A DNA stretch of 64,000 nucleotides from an uncultured bacterium. GTDB taxonomy: Bacteria > Planctomycetota > UBA1135 > GCA-002686595. Where the stretch lies: positions 24,040 through 88,039 of the forward strand of contig CALEMP010000202.1 of assembly GCA_937910685.1 (NCBI GenBank). Direction: 5' to 3'. Made by a program: the position numbers and the translations under genes. Below the pieces are notes generated by a model. The model had not been told where the DNA came from. It saw nothing but the letters and a program-made list of their open reading frames with translations, and searched no databases. Of the stretch, positions 51,750 through 61,035 are shown in pieces. How positions within the stretch are numbered: position 1 is the first letter of the stretch; the number at the start of each line of letters is the position of its first letter.

Positions 51750-53144
51750 TTAGGCGAACCAGTGGTGCATGATACGGCCCTCGTTAGTGGGGCCGATCAA
51801 GCGTCTGTTCAAACCTAGGTGCCGCACACTAGTGGAGTAGGGATCAATGCCCAAGGACCAAAGCATGGTGGCTTGCAAATCGCGCATGCTGACCGGGTCG
51901 CGCGCAATGCTATAGCCCAGCTCATCGGTGGCCCCATATACCTCTCCCCCTCGAATGCCTGCCCCGGCAAACCACATGCTGAAGCAATCCGCGTGATGGT
52001 CCCGGCCCAGTCGAGTGGAGCCAAATCGCGCCTCATTCATGGGCGTGCGGCCAAACTCACCGCCCCAGACCACGAGGGTGTCCTCCAGCAGGCCCCGGCG
52101 ATGCAAATCCCGCACCAGGGCAGCGATGGGTCGATCCACGGAAAGGCACTTTTTGGGGAACGTGTCCACCAGATCATCTCCGGTGCTGGTGCCATGCAGG
52201 TCCCAACCCCAATCAAAGAGCTGCACCCAACGCACGCCGGACTCCACTAAGCGTCGGGCCAAGAGGCAATTGGCTCCAAAGGACGCTTCGCCTGGGGTCA
52301 CCCCATAGTCCTCAAGCACATGGGCTGGTTCCTTATTCAGGTCCGCCACATCCGGCACGCTGCTTTGCATGCGCCAAGCCAGTTCGTACTGTTCCATGCG
52401 TGCGCGCACTTCAGGATCACCGCTTTGTTCGGCGGTCAAACCATTTAGCTGGGAGAGGGCATCCAAACCCGCACGCCTGCCGGGACGGGAAAGACCAGCG
52501 GGATCCTGCACATACAGGATCGGCTCGCCCTTGCTACGCAGACGTACCCCTTGATGTTGACTGGCCAAGAACCCGGCGCCCCAGGTGCTCTTGCCCCCGG
52601 TGGGGTCGCTGCCCCCCGATCCCAACACGCAGTAGCTAGGCAGGTTGGGGTTCAAGCTACCCAATTCACTGCTGGCCCAGGCGCCCATGGAAGCAGCCCC
52701 CGGTTGGGCATTCCCCGTGAACATCATCAAATCCGCGGGGGCGTGGTTGAACTGATCTGTGTGCATGGAGCGCACCAGGGTGGTGTGCTCGGCGATGGAG
52801 GCAAAATGGGGCAAGTGCTCGCTGACGGTCCAGCCCGTGCTGGGCACTTGGTAGTTCCGCCAGGGAGAACCCAAGAGGGTCGGTCGCCCCTTGATGAACG
52901 CCAAACGCTTGCCCTCGATGAACTCCATGGGACAAAGGGTCCCATGCAGCCGATTGAGGGTTGGCTTAATGTCAAACATGTCAAGCTGGGGAGGCCCGCC
53001 GGACATTTGCAACCAGATCACGCGCTTGGCCCGGGGGGATCCGGCGAAGCCGCTTCCAAAAGCATGCCCCGCTAGTCCCGCAAGACCTGCGCCGCCGGCC
53101 GAGAGCAGACCACGCCGGGAAAGGGGTTCGTGGGGACCGCTCAT
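51750..53144 (-). CDS. DUF1501 family exported protein
   Basis: A 464-residue protein whose ATG at 53144 overlaps the upstream stop as ATGA. The N-terminus SRRGLLSAGGAGLAGLAG is a twin-arginine signal, so it should be exported folded. Family blocks are VIWLQMSGGPPQLDMFDIKP, LPSYCVLGSGG, VQLFDWGWDLHGT, VVWGGEFGRTPMNE and GRDHHADCFSMWFAGAGIRG, with the His/Asp residues of an alkaline-phosphatase/sulfatase-like fold. The family is greatly expanded in Planctomycetes and nearly always follows a DUF1549/DUF1553 gene, as here. The function is thought to lie in polymer breakdown but is not established. Confidence 0.93.
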   Translation of the reverse strand: MSGPHEPLSRRGLLSAGGAGLAGLAGHAFGSGFAGSPRAKRVIWLQMSGGPPQLDMFDIKPTLNRLHGTLCPMEFIEGKRLAFIKGRPTLLGSPWRNYQVPSTGWTVSEHLPHFASIAEHTTLVRSMHTDQFNHAPADLMMFTGNAQPGAASMGAWASSELGSLNPNLPSYCVLGSGGSDPTGGKSTWGAGFLASQHQGVRLRSKGEPILYVQDPAGLSRPGRRAGLDALSQLNGLTAEQSGDPEVRARMEQYELAWRMQSSVPDVADLNKEPAHVLEDYGVTPGEASFGANCLLARRLVESGVRWVQLFDWGWDLHGTSTGDDLVDTFPKKCLSVDRPIAALVRDLHRRGLLEDTLVVWGGEFGRTPMNEARFGSTRLGRDHHADCFSMWFAGAGIRGGEVYGATDELGYSIARDPVSMRDLQATMLWSLGIDPYSTSVRHLGLNRRLIGPTNEGRIMHHWFA

Positions 53145-56100
53145 TTGGTCAACACCTCGTCCAGGTTTAAAAGAGTTCCCGCCACCAAAGTCCAAGCGGC
53201 GTATTCGGCGGGGTCAGCACCCTCGGGCAAACCACCAAGGGGAGAATCTCCGGGGGCGGCGAACTCCAGGGCTTGCGCTTTATCCTCTCCGAAACGCTTG
53301 AGTTCCGCGGCAAACAGTTCCTCCACGATGGCCAGTCGCTCGGGATCCGCGGGGCGCAACCGAGTGCGACGCAGGGCAAAACGTGCTTTCTCTACGGGGC
53401 TGCTCCCACCCTGTTCGACGATCATGCGCCCAAGGGCCACGGCGGCCTCATGGAACACCGGATCGTTGAGGGTCACAAAAACCTGCAGGGGTGTGTTGGT
53501 GGCGATGCGGCGGATCGTGCAGTTCTCCCGGGAGGGCGCATCAAATGTTTCGAGCATGGGATAGGGCGTGCTGCGTCGCAGAAACACATACACCCCACGC
53601 CGAAAGCGGTCCTCTCCCCGGTCGGTCTTCCAATCACGCTGGCCGTTGAACGCCGCTTGCCATAGGCCCGGGGGCTGAGGAGGGAAGACGCTGGGGCCGC
53701 CGATCTTTTGGGTCAACAGGCCGCTCATGGCCAGGGCTTGATCGCGCACCATTTCCGCTTCGAGGCGCACCCTGGGTCCGCGGGAAAGCCATTGATTCTC
53801 CGGATCCAAGCTGGTCTTCCGTTGGCTCCGCTGGGCATCTTGGCGATAGGTCGAACTGAGCACCATGGTCCGCAGCAAAGCTTTTTGATCCCAGCCGGAA
53901 GCCATGAACTCAAGGGCCAACCAATCAAGCAGCTTCGGGTGACTGGGGGCGCTGCCTTGATGGCCAAAGTCCTCCTCGGTGCGCACAAGCCCTGCGCCAA
54001 ACAAGCGCGCCCAAAGCCGGTTCGCATGCACTCGGGCGGTGAGGGGGTTTTGACTCGAACACAGCCAGCGCGCCAGGTCCAGACGGGTGGGATTGCTGGG
54101 GGTTGATCCCCGCACAAAGGCGGCGGGTACGGCCGCGGGGACAGGCCTAGCGGGGGAAAGGAAATTGCCCTTGATCAACACGTGGGATTCACGCTGCTTG
54201 TCGGGGGCCATGGCCCTCATGATGGGCGTCCGGGTACGCGGCAGGGCATCGAGTTGACCTTGCAGGACATCGATCTCCTGTTGGAAGTGGAGTAACTTTG
54301 GATCGCTGAGCCGCGCCTGGATCAAAAGGCTGCTTCGCTCTTGTTCATTCCATTCCAGCTCGGGCTTATGAAGGACCTGCGCGAGCGCATCGTCGAGGGC
54401 AATCAGTTCCCCGGGGGCGGCACTCGTCGCCAGCCGCAGGGCCCCGATGGTGTGCTGAGTGCCATAATCCTGCCACAACTCAAGCGTCCATTCCCCCGCC
54501 GGGGCCAGGAAATCCAAGCCGAAAATTGCCTCGTGGCTGTTTCCTTGGCCGGGTCCAATTCCCCAGCCCGACTTCCCATCCAAGCGCAGATCAATCGCGT
54601 TCTCGACGCCCCAATCGGTTTGGGAAAAGCTCGCGCTGGCAGTCTGGATCGGCACCCGCATGGGATCGCGCCCGGGGTGAAAACCCAGGGACGGGGTGGG
54701 CACTTGCTCGAGGGTCGTGCGCCAGATCACCTGCCCCCCATCATCCAGAAAACTGACCACCACTCCGGCCAGACGCGCTTCTAGGTCAGCGCCCGTCCGG
54801 TTGTGGAGCACGACTTCTTCGATCCCATGGGCGACGGGCCACTCGACCTGCCACCAGGGATCGTCTTCCGTAAGCGTGTGGGTCACCGATCCCTTGGTGA
54901 AATCGCCGCTGGTGTTGCCGTCCACCGCCAACTCAGGAGGGCCTTCATAGGCCACGCTGGACTGGGTCACGGTTCCTCCACCGGCCACGTTGAGGCCACC
55001 GGAAAGGATCTCCACCTCGGCTAGGGAGAGGATGCGCTTGGCGCCGGGCAAATCGATGCGTACGGTTTTGGCCAGGAGCACCAAGGGTGGATCGGGAACG
55101 AGCCGCGCCTCCAAATGACTGAGCACAAAGTTCCCGTTGTTTGTGGAACGGCCCGGGCCGCCCCCGGGCAAGGACGGATCTGCCTTGGCCGTGAGGCGCA
55201 GGGCTGTTAAGGGCCCGCTTTCAAAGGTCAAGACCAGGTGCTCACGGTCCGGGTTCGGACCGCCCAGCAGCATGAGCCCATCCTCCGTCAGGGTGCCAGT
55301 GGTGCCCTCCGTTCCCGCGGCCAGCATCTTGGTCACGGGCAGCCATGATCTGTCCAGGTCCCCTTGGCGCTGGACAAGGCCCGCTAACAGATTTTCATCC
55401 GACTGGGCCCCATCACGCTCCCCATGCAGCGCGCTGATCTCTACGCCCAAGTCTTGCGCCCGTTCTAAATCCGACCCGGCCAACACTTCAAGGTGTGGCC
55501 GATCATCACTGTGATCCGCATCGGCGGTCTGATTGAAGATGGCAAAGGCCGAGTAATAGTCATCATGGCTAATGGGATCAAACTTGTGACTGTGGCATTC
55601 GGCGCAACCCATGCTGAGGCCCATCCACACCGCAAAGGTCGTGTTGGTGCGATCCTTCACCGCGAGAACCCGGAACTCTTCATCGTCCGTGCCCCCTTCG
55701 GTATTGGTCATGGTGTTGCGATGAAAGGCGGTGGCCAACCGTTGCGCCTGGGTCGGCTCCGGCAAAAGATCGCCAGCCAATTGCTCCAGGCTGAATTGAT
55801 CGTAGGGCAGGTTGCGGTTGAGGGCATCGATCACCCAATCCCGGTAGGGCCAAATCGTGCGCAGGGGGTCAGACCCATGGCCCATGGAGTCCGCATAGCG
55901 GGCGAGGTCCAACCAAACCGCAGCCCAGCGTTCCCCGTAACCTGGGTCGGCCAGATACTTTTCGACCAGAGCCCGGTATGCCTCGTCGCTGGGATCCGCC
56001 GCGTAAGCAGCGGCCTCTTCCCAACTGGGGGGCAACCCGCGCAGATCGAAGGACAAGCGGCGCGCGAGCCCAAAGGAATCCCGGCTGTCGGTGGGCCGCA

Positions 56101-56557
56101 AACCCTCGGCCTCAAGGCGCGCGAGGACGAAACAATCCAGGTCCGATTGGGCCCAAGAGCCGTCCCGGGTCTCGGGGATCGAATGCTGGACCGGTCCCAC
56201 AAAAGCCCAATGCTGGGATGCGGGGGCCCCCGCCTGCACCCATTCGGTCAACAGGGCGATTTCGTCTGCAGAGAGCGCGTGCCCCGAATCCGCAGGGGGC
56301 ATGGGGTCAGCTGGGTCCGTGATTCGCTGGACCAGCAGGCTGACGCCATCGTCACCTGGATCCAAAACGCTGCCGCTCTTGCCTCCGACTAAAAAAGCCT
56401 CGCGCTCATCCAGTCGCAATTGGGCCTTGCGCGCCTCCTGATCAGGGCCGTGACAGGCGAAGCACTGACGGGCCAACACGTCCCGGGCGGCGCTGGCCAA
56501 GTCATCCTCAAACTCAACGCCGAGGGGCAAGCATAGGATCAAGGACAGGGACCACAT
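53141..56557 (-). CDS. PSCyt1/DUF1549/DUF1553 protein with F5/8-type C-like domain
   Basis: A 1138-residue secreted protein (signal MWSLSLILCLPLGVEFED). It opens with a planctomycete-type cytochrome c domain (RQCFACHGPDQEARKAQLRL; heme motif C32-F-A-C35-H36). DUF1549 follows (RRLSFDLRGLPPSWEEA, ERWAAVWLDLARYADSMGH, FHRNTMTNTEGGTDDEEFR). A middle insertion of about 300 residues resembles an F5/8-type C carbohydrate-binding domain (SSVAYEGPPELAVDGNTSGD, WWQVEWPVAHGIEEVVLHN). DUF1553 closes it (LTARVHANRLWARLFG, SSTYRQDAQRSQ, LETFDAPSRENC). The heme and sugar-binding domains suggest oxidative or hydrolytic work on glycans, which is inference. Confidence 0.94.
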   Translation of the reverse strand: MWSLSLILCLPLGVEFEDDLASAARDVLARQCFACHGPDQEARKAQLRLDEREAFLVGGKSGSVLDPGDDGVSLLVQRITDPADPMPPADSGHALSADEIALLTEWVQAGAPASQHWAFVGPVQHSIPETRDGSWAQSDLDCFVLARLEAEGLRPTDSRDSFGLARRLSFDLRGLPPSWEEAAAYAADPSDEAYRALVEKYLADPGYGERWAAVWLDLARYADSMGHGSDPLRTIWPYRDWVIDALNRNLPYDQFSLEQLAGDLLPEPTQAQRLATAFHRNTMTNTEGGTDDEEFRVLAVKDRTNTTFAVWMGLSMGCAECHSHKFDPISHDDYYSAFAIFNQTADADHSDDRPHLEVLAGSDLERAQDLGVEISALHGERDGAQSDENLLAGLVQRQGDLDRSWLPVTKMLAAGTEGTTGTLTEDGLMLLGGPNPDREHLVLTFESGPLTALRLTAKADPSLPGGGPGRSTNNGNFVLSHLEARLVPDPPLVLLAKTVRIDLPGAKRILSLAEVEILSGGLNVAGGGTVTQSSVAYEGPPELAVDGNTSGDFTKGSVTHTLTEDDPWWQVEWPVAHGIEEVVLHNRTGADLEARLAGVVVSFLDDGGQVIWRTTLEQVPTPSLGFHPGRDPMRVPIQTASASFSQTDWGVENAIDLRLDGKSGWGIGPGQGNSHEAIFGLDFLAPAGEWTLELWQDYGTQHTIGALRLATSAAPGELIALDDALAQVLHKPELEWNEQERSSLLIQARLSDPKLLHFQQEIDVLQGQLDALPRTRTPIMRAMAPDKQRESHVLIKGNFLSPARPVPAAVPAAFVRGSTPSNPTRLDLARWLCSSQNPLTARVHANRLWARLFGAGLVRTEEDFGHQGSAPSHPKLLDWLALEFMASGWDQKALLRTMVLSSTYRQDAQRSQRKTSLDPENQWLSRGPRVRLEAEMVRDQALAMSGLLTQKIGGPSVFPPQPPGLWQAAFNGQRDWKTDRGEDRFRRGVYVFLRRSTPYPMLETFDAPSRENCTIRRIATNTPLQVFVTLNDPVFHEAAVALGRMIVEQGGSSPVEKARFALRRTRLRPADPERLAIVEELFAAELKRFGEDKAQALEFAAPGDSPLGGLPEGADPAEYAAWTLVAGTLLNLDEVLTK

Positions 56558-56596
56558 GCCCTCTGTTATAGCATATCCAGTCCAGAACCGCGAGGC

Positions 56597-57727
56597 TCAG
56601 GCTCCTTGGCCGGCCAGCACTTCTTCGTAGATCGCGAGGGTCTCGTCCACCATGCGATCCAAGCCGAAATCCGATGCAACTCGCAGGGCCCCGGCCTTCG
56701 CCCAACGGGCGCAAAGTTCAGGATCCAGAGCAGCCTCCAACATGCCAGCCGCCAGACGCCCGGGGTCATCCTTGGGCACCAGGCGACCGGTCTCTCCGTC
56801 CAGGACTACCTCGGGGATGGCGGAAACATCGGTGGAGACCACGGGCACTCCCGAGGCCATGGCCTCAAGGAAGACCAACCCGAGTCCTTCCCAACGGGAA
56901 GCCATCACGAACAAATCGCTGGCGGCCATCAAACGGGGCACGTCGCGCCGGATGCCAGCGAACTGCACCAGGGTTCCCAGTTCCAGCCGCGAAGCCACGT
57001 CCTCGGCTTTACGCTTACCCTCTCCAAAGGGATCATCCCCCACCAATAGGAGTCGCATGCGCGATCCCACGCGCTCGTCCCGGCGGGCGGCATTCAGGGC
57101 TTGCAGCAGGACCTCGTGAGCTTTTTGTGCAGCGAAACGCGCCACGCAAATCATCACAAAGGCGTCCTTAGGCCAACCAAATTCCTCGCGCACACCGAGA
57201 GGATCTGGCTTCTGCGCAGCTTCCTCAAATGGAGTCCGGTCGATGCCATAATAAACCTGGCGCATGCTCTTGGGATCCACACGCCCGTGTTGAGCCACGA
57301 AACGGCCCACATGTTTCGAGAGAACAATCGTGCGCGCCGGCCAGTTACCCAGCACCCCGTGAATGCGGCTGACCCAGGGGCGCAGCAAGGCGCGCTCGTC
57401 ATTGTGCTTGCCACTGATCAGTCGTGGCCGAAAGCCACGCAATCGAGCAGCCAGAGCCGTGGCAGCATCGGCTTTCAGAAGATGGCTGTGCACAATGTCC
57501 GCCTCCTGGGCAAGTCGAGCAATACGTGAAATGCAGCTGGGGCCCGAACCGAGGCTGGACACCGATTCGGCCCCCACGGCGAGAAAGTCTTCCGCCAGGG
57601 CGCCATCGCCCTTGAGATAGGCCACCCGTACCTGGTGCCCACGGGCAACTTGGCCCTTCACCTGGGACAACAGGTGAACCTCTGCCCCGCCCACGTCCAA
57701 GGTGGTAATCACATGTTGAATCTTCAA
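56597..57727 (-). CDS. GT4 family glycosyltransferase
   Basis: A 376-residue GT-B enzyme. MKIQHVITTLDVGGAEVHLL carries the GG(A/G)E loop. Further blocks are VHSHLLKADAATALAARLRG, FVMICVARFAAQKAHEVLLQ and VMASRWEGLGLVFLEAMASG, followed by VPVVSTDVSAIPEVV, with the E-x7-E glutamates intact. It overlaps the upstream GT4 gene by four bases and ends just before the DUF1553 gene region. The donor is unknown. Confidence 0.92.
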   Translation of the reverse strand: MKIQHVITTLDVGGAEVHLLSQVKGQVARGHQVRVAYLKGDGALAEDFLAVGAESVSSLGSGPSCISRIARLAQEADIVHSHLLKADAATALAARLRGFRPRLISGKHNDERALLRPWVSRIHGVLGNWPARTIVLSKHVGRFVAQHGRVDPKSMRQVYYGIDRTPFEEAAQKPDPLGVREEFGWPKDAFVMICVARFAAQKAHEVLLQALNAARRDERVGSRMRLLLVGDDPFGEGKRKAEDVASRLELGTLVQFAGIRRDVPRLMAASDLFVMASRWEGLGLVFLEAMASGVPVVSTDVSAIPEVVLDGETGRLVPKDDPGRLAAGMLEAALDPELCARWAKAGALRVASDFGLDRMVDETLAIYEEVLAGQGA

Positions 57728-58851
57728 AGCAACTCCAAATACACACGGTCCAGACCGCGGACCATACTGTCAAGACTGTAGTGCTTGGCCACGCGCTCTT
57801 GACCAGCGCGCCCCATTTGCGCCCATTCCTCCCGGGACTTGGCTAGAGCCTCGCGCAAGGCCGCTGCAACGCTGGGGGCGTTAATGGCTGAACTCAGAAA
57901 TCCCGTCACACCGGACAGGACCACCTCCCGTGCCCCATCCACAGGGGTCGCCACCACGGGCATACCCCGAGCCATGGCTTCCAAAACCACATAGGGCAAG
58001 CCCTCCCAACGGGAGGGCAAGAGCAACAGGTCCGCCCGTGCCATAAGAGCCGGAACGTCATTCCGCGGACCGAGGAATCGCACCCGCTCGGTGACCCCAA
58101 GGGCTTTGGCTTGAGCTTTCAGTTCACTGGTGTCACCGGGCCCGACGCAAAGCAACTGCACCTGTTCCAGCCCGGCCTCCGCGAGAGCCGCGAGGGCTAA
58201 ATCCTGGCCCTTGGCCGCGTAGATCAGGCCGACCAAAATGACCAGGGGACCGTTTGGATCGAGACCGAAGTTCTCTTCGCTGGGCATAGCCGTGGCATAG
58301 GGTTTTGGATCAATCCCGTTCGACACCACAGCAACCTTTGCAGGATCAATGAACCCAGCCTTGGCAAAGGTTTCCGCTTCTCCCGACCCAACTGCCACAA
58401 ATGCCCGGGTGGACTTGGCGTAATGCTGCTCGATGGTGCGGTAAATCCAGCGCTTAGGAGCTGAAAAGAGCGCTTCGAACAGAAAGGAAAACGTGTGAGG
58501 CGTGTGCACACGGACTCCGATTCCCGTACTGATCGAAGCTTGCCGACCAAGGACCCCGGCCTTGCTCGAATGGGTGTGAACAATCTCTGGCCGAAAGTTG
58601 CGCAGGATTTTTTTGATCCGGCCCAGGTGCTGGAAATCCGTCCAAGGGGCTGGTCGGCGCAACATGTCCAGCACATGAACTTTTACCCCAGCGGCGCGCA
58701 TGCGTTCCAGATCCGGAGGGAAACTCTCGTCCCGCAGGGTAGATACCACCACCCCCACCTCGTAGCCCAAGTCACGCTGACCGAGGGCCACGTCGACCAA
58801 GTGCCGCCGCGTGCCACCAATCGTGCACTCCATCAGATGTAGGACCCGCAT
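57724..58851 (-). CDS. GT4 family glycosyltransferase
   Basis: A 375-residue GT-B enzyme starting MRVLHLMECTIGGTRRHLVD. It has VHTHSSKAGVLGRQASIST and VHTPHTFSFLFEALF in the acceptor half. The donor half carries VGLIYAAKGQDLALAALAEA and LPSRWEGLPYVVLEAMARGM. The HTHSSKAG block is shared with the GT4 protein at 47780, so the two are probably paralogues. It is the second gene of the operon that begins with the glycosylphosphotransferase, whose stop lies 87 bp upstream of this start. Confidence 0.92.
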   Translation of the reverse strand: MRVLHLMECTIGGTRRHLVDVALGQRDLGYEVGVVVSTLRDESFPPDLERMRAAGVKVHVLDMLRRPAPWTDFQHLGRIKKILRNFRPEIVHTHSSKAGVLGRQASISTGIGVRVHTPHTFSFLFEALFSAPKRWIYRTIEQHYAKSTRAFVAVGSGEAETFAKAGFIDPAKVAVVSNGIDPKPYATAMPSEENFGLDPNGPLVILVGLIYAAKGQDLALAALAEAGLEQVQLLCVGPGDTSELKAQAKALGVTERVRFLGPRNDVPALMARADLLLLPSRWEGLPYVVLEAMARGMPVVATPVDGAREVVLSGVTGFLSSAINAPSVAAALREALAKSREEWAQMGRAGQERVAKHYSLDSMVRGLDRVYLELL

Positions 58852-58938
58852 TCAGTCCCTATTGCACCGTTTTCAGGCCTCGAGTTCCAGGGCGCTGCGC
58901 CAGAAGACAATAAAGCCCAGCAACCAGGGCGGGACGAC

Positions 58939-60420
58939 CTAGTAGGCGCCCGTACCCTTGACCACTGCAACGCCGGTCAAAGCAACGATCACCAGGTCCA
59001 ACAGAAAAGACTGGTTTTCGATGTAATACAGGTCGTAGTCCAGATTGTCATGGATCGCCATCTGACGGGCATAGCTGATCTGCCAAAGGCCCGTTACGCC
59101 GGGCTTGGCCCGCAGTCGCTCGCGATCTCCATCCGAGTACTTGGCAACGATAAAAGGCATCTCGGGACGGGGCCCCACCACGCTCATATCACCGCGTAGG
59201 ACGTTGATAAAATTGGGCAATTCATCGAGGGAATAGCGCCGCAGCAAGCGCCCAATGCGGGTCACCCTGGGATCCTGTTCGGTTTCCGGGGCCTCAGCAT
59301 CCTCGCAGTCAGTGCTGTACATGGTGCGAAACTTCAGCATCTCAAAGGGCAAGCCATTGAGGCCCACTCGGATTTGGCGAAAGAACACAGGACCGGCAGA
59401 ATCCCTTCGAATCAGCCAAATCGAAATGAAGAGGAGGGGCAGTGCAAGCAGCAGCACTACGGTGGAAACCACCAAATCAAAGGAGCGCTTGGCCAGTCGA
59501 CCCGCCAATGGGTCACGGCGCTCGACCCGGGCAATCAGGGGGATCGAATCCAAATCCTCGATGCGGATCTTGTAGCGCATCAGGTGATAGAAACGGGGCA
59601 CAACGTAGTAGTTCGTACCGAGGGCTTCGAGTTGGCCGACGATTGCCATCACCCGGCTCTCTTCCGCCTCTGGGAGGGCGACGAAAACCTCGCCCACCTT
59701 CCGCTCGCTCATGATTTCGTCCAGCCGATCAAGGCTGCCCAGGACTCGGGCCCGTTCAACCAGGTCGCCCACCTCGTCCTGTTTTTCGCTGACGAAACCC
59801 ACAAAATTCAAGCCCAAAGTCGGCACCAGCAGAAACTTACGCTGCAAAGCCTGGGCCGTTTTCCCGGTCCCGATGACGATCACGTTGCGGTTGCCAATCC
59901 CTCGCCGGTGCAAGTTCTGAATCACCTTGAAGCTAGCAAAACGGCCCACCAGGATCGAAAAATGAATCACGCCAAAGGCGAGGATCAGGGTCACCCGTGA
60001 AAGCTGTTCCGAGCCACCGGTCAAGCGCACGAGTTCGTGAATCGCTTGCAACAAGCCCCAAAAAGGGCCCGACCCAGCATCCAGGTTCGTGTCACGCAGC
60101 AGCACCAGCAGGGACAGCACCACCAAGAAGGCAGTCAAGGTGGCCTTGGTCACAGCCTTGAACTCTTCCACGTTGAGCAGGCTCTTGATCGGGCTATACA
60201 TCCCGAAGCGGTGGAAACTGATCAGACAAACCGCGGCGGTGATCGCAAAGATGCTGCGATAGGCCTCAAGGGGTGTCCCTGCTCCTTCGGGAGCGAATTG
60301 CTCGCGGATCCACCAGGCCAATAGGCAAGAGCCGACCACCGTGACCAAGTCCACCAATACCTGTGCCGATAGCACAAGCGGCTCAAAGTGGCGGCGAAGG
60401 GTAGTGCCTGCGCGGGTCAT
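58939..60420 (-). CDS. Polyprenyl glycosylphosphotransferase (exopolysaccharide initiating enzyme)
   Basis: Transfers a sugar-1-phosphate from a nucleotide sugar to undecaprenyl phosphate, the first membrane step of exopolysaccharide synthesis. The 493-residue protein has about five N-terminal hydrophobic segments and a CoA_binding_3-type Rossmann domain (NVIVIGTGKTAQALQRKFLL). A fifth membrane helix leads to the catalytic bacterial-sugar-transferase domain: RSFDLVVSTVVLLLALPLLF, FFRQIRVGLNGLPFEMLKFR, RRYSLDELPNFINVLRGDMS, VVGPRPEMPF and LRAKPGVTGLWQIS. The basic/acidic catalytic residues lie in the KFRTM and DELP blocks. It heads the glycan operon and follows a 615-bp gene-free region. Confidence 0.95.
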   Translation of the reverse strand: MTRAGTTLRRHFEPLVLSAQVLVDLVTVVGSCLLAWWIREQFAPEGAGTPLEAYRSIFAITAAVCLISFHRFGMYSPIKSLLNVEEFKAVTKATLTAFLVVLSLLVLLRDTNLDAGSGPFWGLLQAIHELVRLTGGSEQLSRVTLILAFGVIHFSILVGRFASFKVIQNLHRRGIGNRNVIVIGTGKTAQALQRKFLLVPTLGLNFVGFVSEKQDEVGDLVERARVLGSLDRLDEIMSERKVGEVFVALPEAEESRVMAIVGQLEALGTNYYVVPRFYHLMRYKIRIEDLDSIPLIARVERRDPLAGRLAKRSFDLVVSTVVLLLALPLLFISIWLIRRDSAGPVFFRQIRVGLNGLPFEMLKFRTMYSTDCEDAEAPETEQDPRVTRIGRLLRRYSLDELPNFINVLRGDMSVVGPRPEMPFIVAKYSDGDRERLRAKPGVTGLWQISYARQMAIHDNLDYDLYYIENQSFLLDLVIVALTGVAVVKGTGAY

Positions 60421-61035
60421 GAGGGGGGATCGGCGCGTTGCGCCAATGGGGTGGGTTTAGTGTTGAGGAGAGGGCTCCCTCAGGATAGCGCAATAACCAC
60501 CAATTGGGGGAGGGGATCAAGGCAGGGGACTGAGGAGTTCACCCTATGAATCGGCCAGAAAGGCCCTGAGACCTATGACGTTCTTCATGAACCTGCTCCC
60601 CGCCTCTCATCCTGCCGTATCCGTCAGCTCCACGTGAGTTCCCAAGGGCGCATTGGCCCCACGGGACCCCGCTAGACCCCCCGCTAGACCCCCTGCCAGG
60701 CCCTCAGGATCAAGGTGTGCCCTCCTGCCCGCAATGCCCACCGTCAGCAAGATCCCCCATCCCGGGCGAGCAAAAAGCCGCTGCCCACCGCGTTTCCTTT
60801 CCCAAGAGCCCAACAGCTCGCGAGCGCCAGGCGCCGCCAGGATCAGGGCGTGGAACATAAACCCGCAAAATGATCCCTGCCAAAAATCCCCTGAGGCAAG
60901 GCGCCAGCACCCCCACCGGCCCCGATGGCGGGAAGGATATGGAGTCACTGTGCTCCGTTCTTCCCCTCATCCCTCCACTTTGCCTTTCGAAGGGGCCGAT
61001 CAACTCATGCCCTAGGTCTTGTATCCTGCCCCCCT
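60421..61035. other. Gene-free divergent region upstream of the glycan operon
   Basis: About 615 bp between the glycosylphosphotransferase (minus) and an epimerase (plus). Open frames exist on the minus strand, at 60607-60948 and 60710-61003, but they overlap each other in different frames, have no recognisable domain and contain a low-complexity Gly-Leu-Ala run made by a tandem repeat. I therefore call no gene. The region should contain both promoters and possibly a long 5' leader. I found no JUMPstart-like element. Confidence 0.45.
60669..60692. repeat. Two perfect tandem copies of a 12-bp unit
   Basis: CCGCTAGACCCC occurs at 60669-60680 and again at 60681-60692, with a degenerate continuation after it. 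It lies in the 615-bp gene-free region. It may be slippage-derived. No function is implied. Confidence 0.75.

Noticed and set aside
60607..60948. 113-residue minus-strand open frame in the 615-bp gap
   Set aside because: Overlaps another frame, contains a Gly-Leu-Ala run caused by the DNA tandem repeat, and has no domain or ribosome-binding site.
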